Shown: one piece after another, positions 8,162 through 13,386 of the stretch
Position numbering within the stretch: the first letter of the stretch is position 1
How the letters are laid out: every line of letters starts with the position of its first letter
Assembly (NCBI GenBank): GCA_963169595.1
Contig: CAUJFM010000125.1
Coordinates: forward strand, 1 to 13,386
Length of the DNA: 13,386 nucleotides
Reading direction: 5' to 3'
Source of the DNA: Bacteroidota bacterium
Lineage (GTDB): Bacteria; Bacteroidota; Bacteroidia; Flavobacteriales_F; PHOS-HE28
The notes under the pieces: generated by a model
Seen by the model: the letters and a program-made list of their open reading frames with translations, nothing else
The model's database searches: none
What the model was told of the DNA's origin: nothing
Translations under genes and position numbers: made by a program

Positions 8162-9448
8162 ATGATGCTGTCCTTCCTGTCCGAACGTTCCCTTCTGCTC
8201 GTCGCGCTCGCGGTCCCTGCCGGACTGTTGGCCCAGCCCTGCGATCCGCAATACCGCGCGGCCGGTCAGCAGTGCAACGACCAGATCAACACTATCACCA
8301 CGGCCGTGCCCTTCCTGATGATCTCGCCCGATTCGCGGGCCGGGGGCATGGGTGATGCCGGTGTGGCCGTTTCGCCGGATGCGAACGCCATCCACTGGAA
8401 CCCCTCGAAGCTGGCCTTTGCCGAGCACGATGGCGAGTTCACCATGAGCTACAGCCCCTGGTTGCGCAACCTGGTGCCCGACATGAGCCTGGCCTACCTG
8501 GCCGGCTACAAGCGCCTCAGCAACAAGAAGAGCGCCATCGGCGGTTCGCTGCGCTACTTCAACCTGGGCAGCATCCTCTTCACCGACCAGAACGGCTCCA
8601 CCATCCGCGAGATCAAGCCCGCCGAGTTCGCCGTGGACCTCGTGTTCGCGCAGCAGTTCGGCGACAACTTCTCCGGCGGTGTGGCCATCCGCTACATCAA
8701 CAGCAACCTCACCGGCGGCATCAGCGTGCAGGGCGCCAACACCAAGGCGGGCCAGAGCGTGGCGGCCGACGTGTCGCTGTTCTACACCAAGCCGCAGATC
8801 CAGCTGGGCGACAAGGAGGCCACCTTCAACTTCGGGATGAACATCTCGAACATCGGCGCCAAGATGTCCTACTCGGAGACCGCGGCGCAGAACTTCATCC
8901 CCATCAACCTGCGCCTGGGGCCCAGCTTCCGCCTGGAGCTGGACGAGTACAACAGCATCACCTTCGCGATGGACGTGAACAAGCTGCTGGTGCCCACCCC
9001 GCCGGTGTACTACGCCGATTCGCTGGACCCCGTGACCGGTGACCGCGCGATCGCCAGTGGCAAGAACCCCAATGTGGGCGTGGCCACCGGCATGATCCAG
9101 TCCTTCTCCGATGCCCCCGGCAACGTGAGCTACGATGCGGACGGCAACGTGGTGGTGGAGGCTGGCAGCCGTCTCCGCGAGGAACTGCGCGAGATCAACT
9201 TCGGCGGTGGCCTGGAGTACTGGTATGCCGATCAGTTCGCCTTCCGCACCGGTTACTTCTGGGAGCACTACACAAAGGGCAACCGCAAGTACTGGACCAT
9301 CGGTGCCGGTGTGCGCTACAACGTGTTCTCACTGGACCTCAGCTTCCTCATCGCCAATCCGCAGGTGAGCCCGCTGGCCAACACGCTGCGCTTCACGCTG
9401 GGCTTCCGCTTCGACAAGAACAACAAGAAGAAGGCCGAGGGCGAGTGA
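8162..9448 (+). CDS. porV: Type IX secretion system outer-membrane shuttle protein PorV (LptO)
   Basis: PorV is a FadL-like 14-strand outer-membrane barrel that takes T9SS cargo from the SprA/Sov translocon by binding its C-terminal domain and delivers it to PorU. The 428-residue product has a signal peptide (MMLSFLSERSLLLVALAVPAGLLA, cleaved before QPCDP). It is followed by the strongly conserved PorV block TTAVPFLMISPDSRAGGMGD and SPDANAIHWNPSKLAF, then beta-barrel sequence ending in NTLRFTLGFRFDKNNKKK. Two adjacent ATG codons (8162, 8165) are possible starts; a TTG at 8132 lies inside the promoter-like octamer and is rejected. It follows porU by 64 bases, fitting their joint function, and its stop codon overlaps the ispF start. 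Confidence 0.95.
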   Translation: MMLSFLSERSLLLVALAVPAGLLAQPCDPQYRAAGQQCNDQINTITTAVPFLMISPDSRAGGMGDAGVAVSPDANAIHWNPSKLAFAEHDGEFTMSYSPWLRNLVPDMSLAYLAGYKRLSNKKSAIGGSLRYFNLGSILFTDQNGSTIREIKPAEFAVDLVFAQQFGDNFSGGVAIRYINSNLTGGISVQGANTKAGQSVAADVSLFYTKPQIQLGDKEATFNFGMNISNIGAKMSYSETAAQNFIPINLRLGPSFRLELDEYNSITFAMDVNKLLVPTPPVYYADSLDPVTGDRAIASGKNPNVGVATGMIQSFSDAPGNVSYDADGNVVVEAGSRLREELREINFGGGLEYWYADQFAFRTGYFWEHYTKGNRKYWTIGAGVRYNVFSLDLSFLIANPQVSPLANTLRFTLGFRFDKNNKKKAEGE

Positions 9449-9927
9449 TGGTCCGCGTTGGTTTCGGATACGATGTGCACCGCCTGGTCGAGGGCCGCGA
9501 ACTGTGGCTCGGTGGCGTGCTGATCCCGCATACCGTGGGTGCCCTGGGCCACTCGGATGCCGATGTGCTGTTGCATGCCGTGTGCGATGCCCTGCTCGGC
9601 GCCGTGGCGCTGGGCGATATCGGCTTCCATTTCCCCGATACCGACGCCCGCTGGAAAGGCGCCGACAGCAAGGTGCTGCTGAAGGCCGTGGTGGGTCTGC
9701 TGCATGAGCGCGGCTGGCAGGTGGGCAACGTGGACGCCACGCTGGTGCTGGAGCGCCCGAAGATCATGCCCCATGTGCCGGCCATGCGCGCCGTGATGGC
9801 GCCGCTGCTCGGGGTGGCCGAGGATGCCGTGAGCATCAAGGCCACCACCAACGAGAAGGTCGGCTTCGTGGGCCGCGAGGAAGGGGTCTGCGCCTATGCC
9901 GTGGCGCTGGTGCAGCGCACCGCCTGA
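9448..9927 (+). CDS. ispF: 2-C-methyl-D-erythritol 2,4-cyclodiphosphate synthase (IspF)
   Basis: IspF makes 2-C-methyl-D-erythritol 2,4-cyclodiphosphate, the fifth step of the MEP isoprenoid pathway, as a zinc-dependent cytoplasmic homotrimer. The 159-residue product has the usual length (about 157-162). Motifs: GFGYDVHRL with metal ligands Asp9 and His11, GHSDADVLLHAVCDALLGA with His43 as third ligand, GDIGFHFPDTD (57-67), and the C-terminal EKVGFVGREEG. The ATG at 9448 shares its A with the porV stop (TGATG), implying translational coupling; a GTG at 9445 also starts the frame but would only add one residue. It converges with the DUF4956 gene, whose stop lies 9 bases past the ispF stop. The enzymatic role is unrelated to secretion; the link to porV is a matter of expression. 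Confidence 0.96.
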   Translation: MVRVGFGYDVHRLVEGRELWLGGVLIPHTVGALGHSDADVLLHAVCDALLGAVALGDIGFHFPDTDARWKGADSKVLLKAVVGLLHERGWQVGNVDATLVLERPKIMPHVPAMRAVMAPLLGVAEDAVSIKATTNEKVGFVGREEGVCAYAVALVQRTA

Positions 9928-9936
9928 CCGTCCGGG

Positions 9937-10587
9937 TCAATCATCCCCGTCGTCCGCGGCCATCTCGTTGAAGGTGCCGTGGCCCTGCTCGTCCTCGAAG
10001 TAGAACACCCGCAGCTGCGCCGTGTCCTTCAGCAGGTCGATCCGGCCGATCTCCACGCGGCTCACCTTCACCCCCAGCCGCTCGTGCAGGTCGGCATAGA
10101 GCTGCACCCGGTTCTCCGGCTTGATCAGGTCGATGCGCTCGTAGATCACCTGCTTCATGGCCTCGTGGCGCGTGAGCCAGAGGTGCTCCAGCGCGTAGGT
10201 CATCACCAGGATCATCCCGTCGGTGAAGACCAGCTCGGCCACGCTCACCTTCTTGCTCGCCAGCGAGTTGATCACCGCGATGGTGATCACGGCGAACAGG
10301 TAGGTCATGTCCTTGATGCTGATCTGCTCGGTGCGGTAGCGCAGCACGCCGAAGATGGCGAAGAGGCCGAAGGCGAAACCGATGCTCAGCTTCACGCTGT
10401 TCAGCAGCACGCACAGGAAGAAGATGAGGATGTTGAAGAGGAAGTAGGTGAAGAGGTAGTCCTTCTTTCGGTGGATGGGGTAGTAGATGACCCGGATGAG
10501 GATGAAGAGGACCAGGGCGTTGAGGCCGAACTTGAAGAGGAGCTCCCACATATCGTTGTGGAAGACGGGCATTCCGAAGATCTTCAT
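9937..10587 (-). CDS. DUF4956 family integral membrane protein (partner of VTC-domain protein)
   Basis: This 216-residue inner-membrane protein fits the DUF4956 family. It has about five hydrophobic segments: near 15-37 (LLFKFGLNALVLFILI), 43-64 (YLFTYFLFNILIFFLCVLL), 68-84 (IGFAFGLFAIFGVL), 94-112 (MTYLFAVITIAVINSLA) and 117-135. Between segments three and four is the conserved-looking loop FGVLRYRTEQISIKDMTYLF. A soluble C-terminal domain of about 80 residues follows and ends in an acidic tail (DDGDD). The gene starts 22 bases after the VTC-domain gene stop on the same strand. DUF4956 genes are commonly found beside VTC-domain genes in bacteria, so a shared function in polyphosphate metabolism or membrane placement of the polymerase is inferred; the biochemical role is not established. 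No -7-like element is seen directly before it, consistent with cotranscription. Confidence 0.85.
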   Translation of the reverse strand: MKIFGMPVFHNDMWELLFKFGLNALVLFILIRVIYYPIHRKKDYLFTYFLFNILIFFLCVLLNSVKLSIGFAFGLFAIFGVLRYRTEQISIKDMTYLFAVITIAVINSLASKKVSVAELVFTDGMILVMTYALEHLWLTRHEAMKQVIYERIDLIKPENRVQLYADLHERLGVKVSRVEIGRIDLLKDTAQLRVFYFEDEQGHGTFNEMAADDGDD

Positions 10588-10609
10588 GCGTGTGCGGTGG
10601 ATGCGGGGT

Positions 10610-11362
10610 TCAGGCGGCCTGTCGCAGGCGCTGCAGATGGAGGAGCACCTCCTTGAAGGCGTTGTGCTTGACGGGGCGTTGCAGCAGCAGCATGCCGATG
10701 CAGTACTTGCTCATGCCGGCGGGGCGGATGCCGCGGGCACGCATCAGGCGTACGAAGGGTGAGCTGCGGTCGGCGCGTTCCTGCTTCAGCTCGGCCACCA
10801 CGATCGGACCCAGCGGGCGTTGCATCCCGGCCTCGCTGAAGCGCAGGTCGAGGTCCATGGTGAGGCGCTCGGGCCGGTGGCGGTTCACGAAGGTGAAGCG
10901 CGTGAAGTGGTTCCACAGCGAGGGCACCAGCTGCTCCTCGCGGCCATTGGCCTTGTGCACGAAGGCGATCTGCTCCGCGCTGAGCTGCTCGGGGATCGCG
11001 GCCACGCGCATGCGGGCCTTGTCCGTGCGGCCGCCGCCGGTCTTGCGCTTCACCTCCAGGTACACCAGGTCGCTGCCGAGGTATTCGCGGAAGCGAACCT
11101 TGCTGCGAAAGCTCCGCTTGTTGTGGTGGTCCTGGAAATGGCGATGGTCCGGCGTATCGAAGTACAGGCTCCGGTAGTCCGTGCCCGGCCGGCCCTCCAC
11201 ATGCAGCAGCCGGTAGTCGGGCAGCATCTGTTCCAGCAGCTGCGGCAGGTCGCCCATCGCGAACACGTACTTGGTGTCCACCCGGTTCTGCAGCTTCACG
11301 CTGTCCATCTCCGAAAGGGAGATCGGCTCAAAGCGGGCGATGGTCTGCTGCCAGGTGTTCAC
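10610..11362 (-). CDS. VTC-domain (polyphosphate polymerase-like) protein
   Basis: This 250-residue soluble protein matches the VTC domain (CYTH/triphosphate-tunnel superfamily). In the yeast Vtc4 enzyme this domain makes polyphosphate from ATP in a tunnel lined with basic residues. Visible tunnel-type motifs are NRVDTKYVF (Lys31), SLYFDTP (65-71), KVRFREY (Arg90, Arg92), YLEVKRK (Glu103, Lys105), the LDLRF arginine (174), VVAELKQER (Glu191, Lys193) and MSKYCIG (Lys219). All charged positions I expect for an active tunnel appear present. I chose a GTG start at 11362 because FEPISLSEMDSVKLQNR is the usual N-terminus of the bacterial proteins; an ATG at 11308 would cut off part of it. The frame is open further upstream, but that part is antisense to cdd. 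It is the first gene of a two-gene unit with the DUF4956 gene and diverges from cdd. Actual polyphosphate synthesis is inferred from family. Confidence 0.85.
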   Translation of the reverse strand: MNTWQQTIARFEPISLSEMDSVKLQNRVDTKYVFAMGDLPQLLEQMLPDYRLLHVEGRPGTDYRSLYFDTPDHRHFQDHHNKRSFRSKVRFREYLGSDLVYLEVKRKTGGGRTDKARMRVAAIPEQLSAEQIAFVHKANGREEQLVPSLWNHFTRFTFVNRHRPERLTMDLDLRFSEAGMQRPLGPIVVAELKQERADRSSPFVRLMRARGIRPAGMSKYCIGMLLLQRPVKHNAFKEVLLHLQRLRQAA

Positions 11363-11379
11363 GGTGGGGGCGGGGCTGC

Positions 11380-11387
11380 CAAAACTA
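11380..11387 (-). promoter_or_regulatory. -7 promoter element for the VTC/DUF4956 unit
   Basis: On the minus strand this reads TAGTTTTG, a perfect match to the Bacteroidota -7 consensus TAnnTTTG. It ends 17 bases before the GTG start at 11362, implying a leader of only about 10 bases. This supports that start over the longer open frame running into cdd. No clear -33 TTG is visible. Confidence 0.5.
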
Positions 11388-11420
11388 CGGGACACAGGGA
11401 CTTGGACGCAGTTGGGGCCC

Positions 11421-11449
11421 TTGGGTACGATCGCGCTGCCGTAATTTCG
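11421..11449 (+). promoter_or_regulatory. Candidate promoter for cdd (-33 TTG and -7 TAATTTCG)
   Basis: TTG at 11421-11423 is followed after 18 bases by TAATTTCG at 11442-11449, one mismatch from TAnnTTTG. The spacing fits the Bacteroidota -33/-7 arrangement. The cdd ATG is 21 bases downstream. This is the only promoter candidate in the window for which I see both boxes. Confidence 0.45.
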
Positions 11450-11470
11450 ACCCCCTTTGCCCCGTATCCG

Positions 11471-11953
11471 ATGAAGCGCAGCACGTGGTCGATGTCCTTT
11501 TGGGAGCACGATGGTCCGGAGGGGCTGGCCCCCGCCGACCAGGTGCTGCTGGCCGAAGCGCGTGACGCCGCCGGCCGTGCCTATGCGCCCTACTCGCGCT
11601 TCCACGTGGGGGCCGCCCTGCGCCTGGCGGATGGGCAGGTGGTGACGGGCAACAACCAGGAGAACGCCTCCTTCCCGGCAGGCATCTGCGCCGAGCGCAC
11701 CGCCTTGCACGCGGCCATGTCCGCCCGGCCCGAGGGCCTGGTGGAGACCATCGCCGTGGTGGTGCCCGATGCCGCCGGCGACCGCCCGGTAAGCCCCTGC
11801 GGCATCTGCCGGCAGGCCCTGCTGGAACAGGAGCATCGCCAGGGGAAGCCCCTGCGGGTGCTGCTGGGAACCAACAGCGGCCAGGTGCTCGAACTGGCCA
11901 GTGCGCGCGCCCTGCTCCCGCTCTCCTTCGACGCTTCCTTCCTGAAGCCCTGA
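11471..11953 (+). CDS. cdd: Cytidine deaminase
   Basis: Cytidine deaminase converts cytidine and deoxycytidine to uridine and deoxyuridine in pyrimidine salvage. The 160-residue product has the short homotetrameric-type layout: YSRFHVGAAL (41-50), the nucleoside-binding NQEN (62-65), the zinc and catalytic motif ICAERTA (Cys73 ligand, Glu75 proton shuttle), and the second zinc motif PCGICRQ (Cys110, Cys113). All active-site residues are present. The ATG at 11471 gives an N-terminal extension of about 20 residues before the core, a little longer than in minimal family members; the open frame upstream to 10820 is antisense to the VTC gene and is not coding. It is divergent from the VTC gene, and pdhA begins 58 bases after its stop with its own promoter-like element. 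Confidence 0.94.
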   Translation: MKRSTWSMSFWEHDGPEGLAPADQVLLAEARDAAGRAYAPYSRFHVGAALRLADGQVVTGNNQENASFPAGICAERTALHAAMSARPEGLVETIAVVVPDAAGDRPVSPCGICRQALLEQEHRQGKPLRVLLGTNSGQVLELASARALLPLSFDASFLKP

Positions 11954-11981
11954 TGCACCGGACCGCTGGCGGGCGGCGGGC

Positions 11982-11989
11982 TATATTTG
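11982..11989 (+). promoter_or_regulatory. -7 promoter element for pdhA
   Basis: TATATTTG, identical to the element before porV, lies 22 bases before the pdhA ATG at 12012 and perfectly matches TAnnTTTG. No TTG at the -33 spacing is evident. The short distance implies a leader of about 15 bases. Confidence 0.55.
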
Positions 11990-12011
11990 CCCCCCACGAC
12001 ACGGCCCCCGT

Positions 12012-13049
12012 ATGAGCATGAAGACCGCTTCGGCCAAGAAACCGAGCAAGACCGCCACCCCGTCCGCCTTCGACAAGGCCACGTACCAGCGTTGGTTCAA
12101 GGACATGATGCTGATGCGCCGCTTCGAGGAGAAGTGCGGCCAGCTCTACACCATGCAGAAGTTCGGCGGGTTCTGCCACCTGTACATCGGCCAGGAGGCC
12201 GTGCTGGCGGGCATGATCACCGCCATCCGCCCCACCGACCGCATCATCACCGGCTACCGCGACCACTGCCACCCCCTGGTGCTCGGCGAATCGCCCAAGC
12301 GCGTGATGGCCGAGCTCTACGGCAAGCTCACCGGCACCAGCAAGGGCAAGGGTGGCAGCATGCACTACTTCGACAAGGGGCGCAACCTGTTCGGCGGCCA
12401 CGGTATCGTGGGCGGGCAGATCGGCCTGGGGGCCGGCATCGCCTTCGCTGACAAGTACCGCGGAGAGGACCACGCCACCCTGTGCATGTTCGGCGACGGG
12501 GCCGCGCGTCAGGGCATCCTGCACGAGACCTTCAACATGGCCATGACGTGGAAGCTCCCGGTGATCTTCATCATCGAGAACAACAACTACGCCATGGGCA
12601 CCAGCGTGGAGCGCACCAGCAATGTGCACGACCTGAGCAGGCTGGGCGAGAGCTACGACATGCCCGGTGTGGTGGTGAACGGCATGAGCTGCGAGGCCGT
12701 GCACGAGGCCATCGCCAGCGCCTGCGAGCATGTGCGCTCCGGCCAGGGCCCCATCCTGCTGGACATCCGCACCTACCGCTACAAGGGGCACAGCATGAGC
12801 GACCCCCAGAAGTACCGTACCAAGGAGGAGGTGGAGGAATACAAGAAGCAGGATCCCATCGAGCAGGTGCGCGATGTGCTGCTGAAGAACAAGTGGGCCA
12901 CCGAGGCCGAACTGGAGGCCATCGATGAGGCCATCAAGAAGGAGGTGGAGGAGTCCGTGAAGTTCGCTGAGGAGAGCCCCATGGCCACCGCGGAAGAGAT
13001 CTACAACGACGTGTACTTCGAGAAGGACTATCCCTTCATCAAGGACTGA
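12012..13049 (+). CDS. pdhA: Pyruvate dehydrogenase E1 component, alpha subunit
   Basis: PdhA is the thiamine-diphosphate-binding alpha subunit of the heterotetrameric E1 of pyruvate dehydrogenase, which decarboxylates pyruvate and passes the acetyl group to the lipoyl arm of E2. The 345-residue product has the family's usual length. Motifs: GFCHLYIGQEAV (53-64), the active-site loop GYRDHCHPL (81-89), GKGGSMHYF (112-120) with GGHGIVGGQIGLGAG (128-142), and the ThDP motif opening with GDGAARQG (161-168) and closing at ENNNYAMG (189-196). The phosphorylation-loop-like region YRYKGHSMSDP is also present, as usual in this family. The start is ATG 12012; a second in-frame ATG two codons later is possible. 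The E2 gene follows after 65 bases. No separate E1 beta gene lies between them; it may be elsewhere. Confidence 0.95.
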   Translation: MSMKTASAKKPSKTATPSAFDKATYQRWFKDMMLMRRFEEKCGQLYTMQKFGGFCHLYIGQEAVLAGMITAIRPTDRIITGYRDHCHPLVLGESPKRVMAELYGKLTGTSKGKGGSMHYFDKGRNLFGGHGIVGGQIGLGAGIAFADKYRGEDHATLCMFGDGAARQGILHETFNMAMTWKLPVIFIIENNNYAMGTSVERTSNVHDLSRLGESYDMPGVVVNGMSCEAVHEAIASACEHVRSGQGPILLDIRTYRYKGHSMSDPQKYRTKEEVEEYKKQDPIEQVRDVLLKNKWATEAELEAIDEAIKKEVEESVKFAEESPMATAEEIYNDVYFEKDYPFIKD

Positions 13050-13114
13050 ACATTCACCGCAACGACGCCTGACGCCCTTGTGGCGCTCGTGGTGGCGGTA
13101 AATCACCAGGAACA

Positions 13115-13386
13115 ATGGCCGAGATCGTACGCATGCCGAAGCTGAGCGACACCATGACCGAAGGGGTGGTGAGCGCCTGGCACAAGAAGGTGGGGGAGAA
13201 GGTGAAGAGCGGCGAGGTGCTCGCCGAGATCGAGACCGACAAGGCCACCATGGAGTTCGAGAGCTTCACCGATGGCGTGCTGCTGCACATCGGGGTGGAG
13301 AAGGGCAAGGCCGCGCCGGTGGACAGTGTGCTGGCCATCCTGGGCAAGGAGGGTGAGGACATCACCGCCCTGCTGGCCGAGGCCGC
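13115..13386 (+). CDS. pdhC: Pyruvate dehydrogenase E2 component (dihydrolipoamide acetyltransferase), N-terminal lipoyl domain; cut off by the window edge
   Basis: E2 forms the core of the pyruvate dehydrogenase complex and transfers acetyl groups from its lipoyl arm to CoA. Only the first 90 codons are in the window. They form a complete biotinyl/lipoyl domain: VRMPKLSDTMTEGVVSAWHK at 5-24, then EIETDKATMEFES with the lipoylated lysine at position 43, and the closing strand GVLLHIGVEKGKAAPVDSVL. The ATG at 13115 follows AGGAACA, a weak Shine-Dalgarno-like sequence. The gene follows pdhA by 65 bases and is probably cotranscribed with it. The product could also belong to another 2-oxoacid dehydrogenase E2, but the pdhA neighbour and the MPKLSDTMTEG motif favour pyruvate dehydrogenase. 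Also called aceF. Confidence 0.9.
   Translation, partial: MAEIVRMPKLSDTMTEGVVSAWHKKVGEKVKSGEVLAEIETDKATMEFESFTDGVLLHIGVEKGKAAPVDSVLAILGKEGEDITALLAEA

Noticed and set aside
9925..9939. Small inverted repeat TGACC/GGTCA joining the stop codons of the convergent ispF and DUF4956 genes
   Set aside because: The stem is only 5 bases with no T-tract. Part of the symmetry arises simply because two TGA stops face each other, so it is not called as a terminator.
10820..11470. Extension of the cdd frame upstream to 377 residues
   Set aside because: The extra part is antisense to the VTC gene. The cytidine deaminase core is complete from the ATG at 11471.
11363..11836. N-terminal extension of the VTC-domain protein to 408 residues
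   Set aside because: The extra part overlaps cdd in antisense, crosses the promoter-like elements of both genes, and has no resemblance to the VTC family.
11947..11982. AGCCC...GGGCT inverted repeat between cdd and pdhA
   Set aside because: Five-base arms with a loop of about 25 bases and no T-tract; likely chance in GC-rich DNA.
11385..13115. 576-codon minus-strand frame opposite cdd and pdhA, and a similar frame at 8090-9268 opposite porV
   Set aside because: Both are antisense shadows of well-identified genes, with biased composition and no domains.
1..13386. CRISPR arrays, transposons, phage genes, tRNA genes, defence systems
   Set aside because: I looked on both strands and found no repeat-spacer array, no transposase or integrase motifs, and no tRNA-like cloverleaf. 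The window is accounted for by chromosomal genes of known families.

Overview
The window is a gene-dense, GC-rich (by eye above 60% G+C) chromosomal segment from a member of the Bacteroidota, most likely a Flavobacteriales-type lineage. The evidence is a block of type IX secretion system (T9SS) and gliding genes that exist only in this phylum (gldJ, a porP/sprF-family gene, porU, porV), and promoter-like octamers of the TAnnTTTG form typical of Bacteroidota, with no consistent Shine-Dalgarno sequences. High GC is unusual for Flavobacteriales, so the family cannot be named from this sequence alone.

Layout. Positions 1-3976 lie on the minus strand and read leftwards: a PorP/SprF-like outer-membrane protein (2999-3976), then the lipoprotein gldJ (1207-2967), then murF (1151 to beyond the left edge). 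A 179-base divergent intergenic region (3977-4155) separates them from a plus-strand block: porU, the T9SS C-terminal signal peptidase/sortase (4156-8097); porV, its outer-membrane shuttle partner (8162-9448); and ispF (9448-9927), which overlaps the porV stop codon. A minus-strand pair converges on ispF: a VTC-domain polyphosphate-polymerase-like protein (10610-11362) followed by a DUF4956 membrane protein (9937-10587). Divergent from that pair is cdd, cytidine deaminase (11471-11953), then pdhA (12012-13049) and the start of pdhC, the lipoyl-bearing E2 subunit (13115 to beyond the right edge).

How the genes work together. Known family roles: PorV collects T9SS cargo carrying a conserved C-terminal domain as it leaves the translocon, and PorU cleaves that domain and attaches the cargo to the surface. 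GldJ is a lipoprotein needed for gliding and for stability of the secretion machinery, and PorP/SprF proteins are outer-membrane partners of this apparatus. The remaining genes are housekeeping (peptidoglycan precursor ligase, MEP isoprenoid pathway, pyrimidine salvage, pyruvate dehydrogenase), apart from the VTC/DUF4956 pair, which probably forms a small membrane-associated polyphosphate-related module.

I saw no tRNA, rRNA, CRISPR array, insertion sequence or transposase. There is no gene-free stretch longer than 300 bases; the longest is 3977-4155. I see no clearly novel multi-gene system. The best candidates for a second look are the PorP-like/GldJ pairing, the VTC/DUF4956 module, the hairpin just before murF, and the phased TGTTGA repeats before porU.
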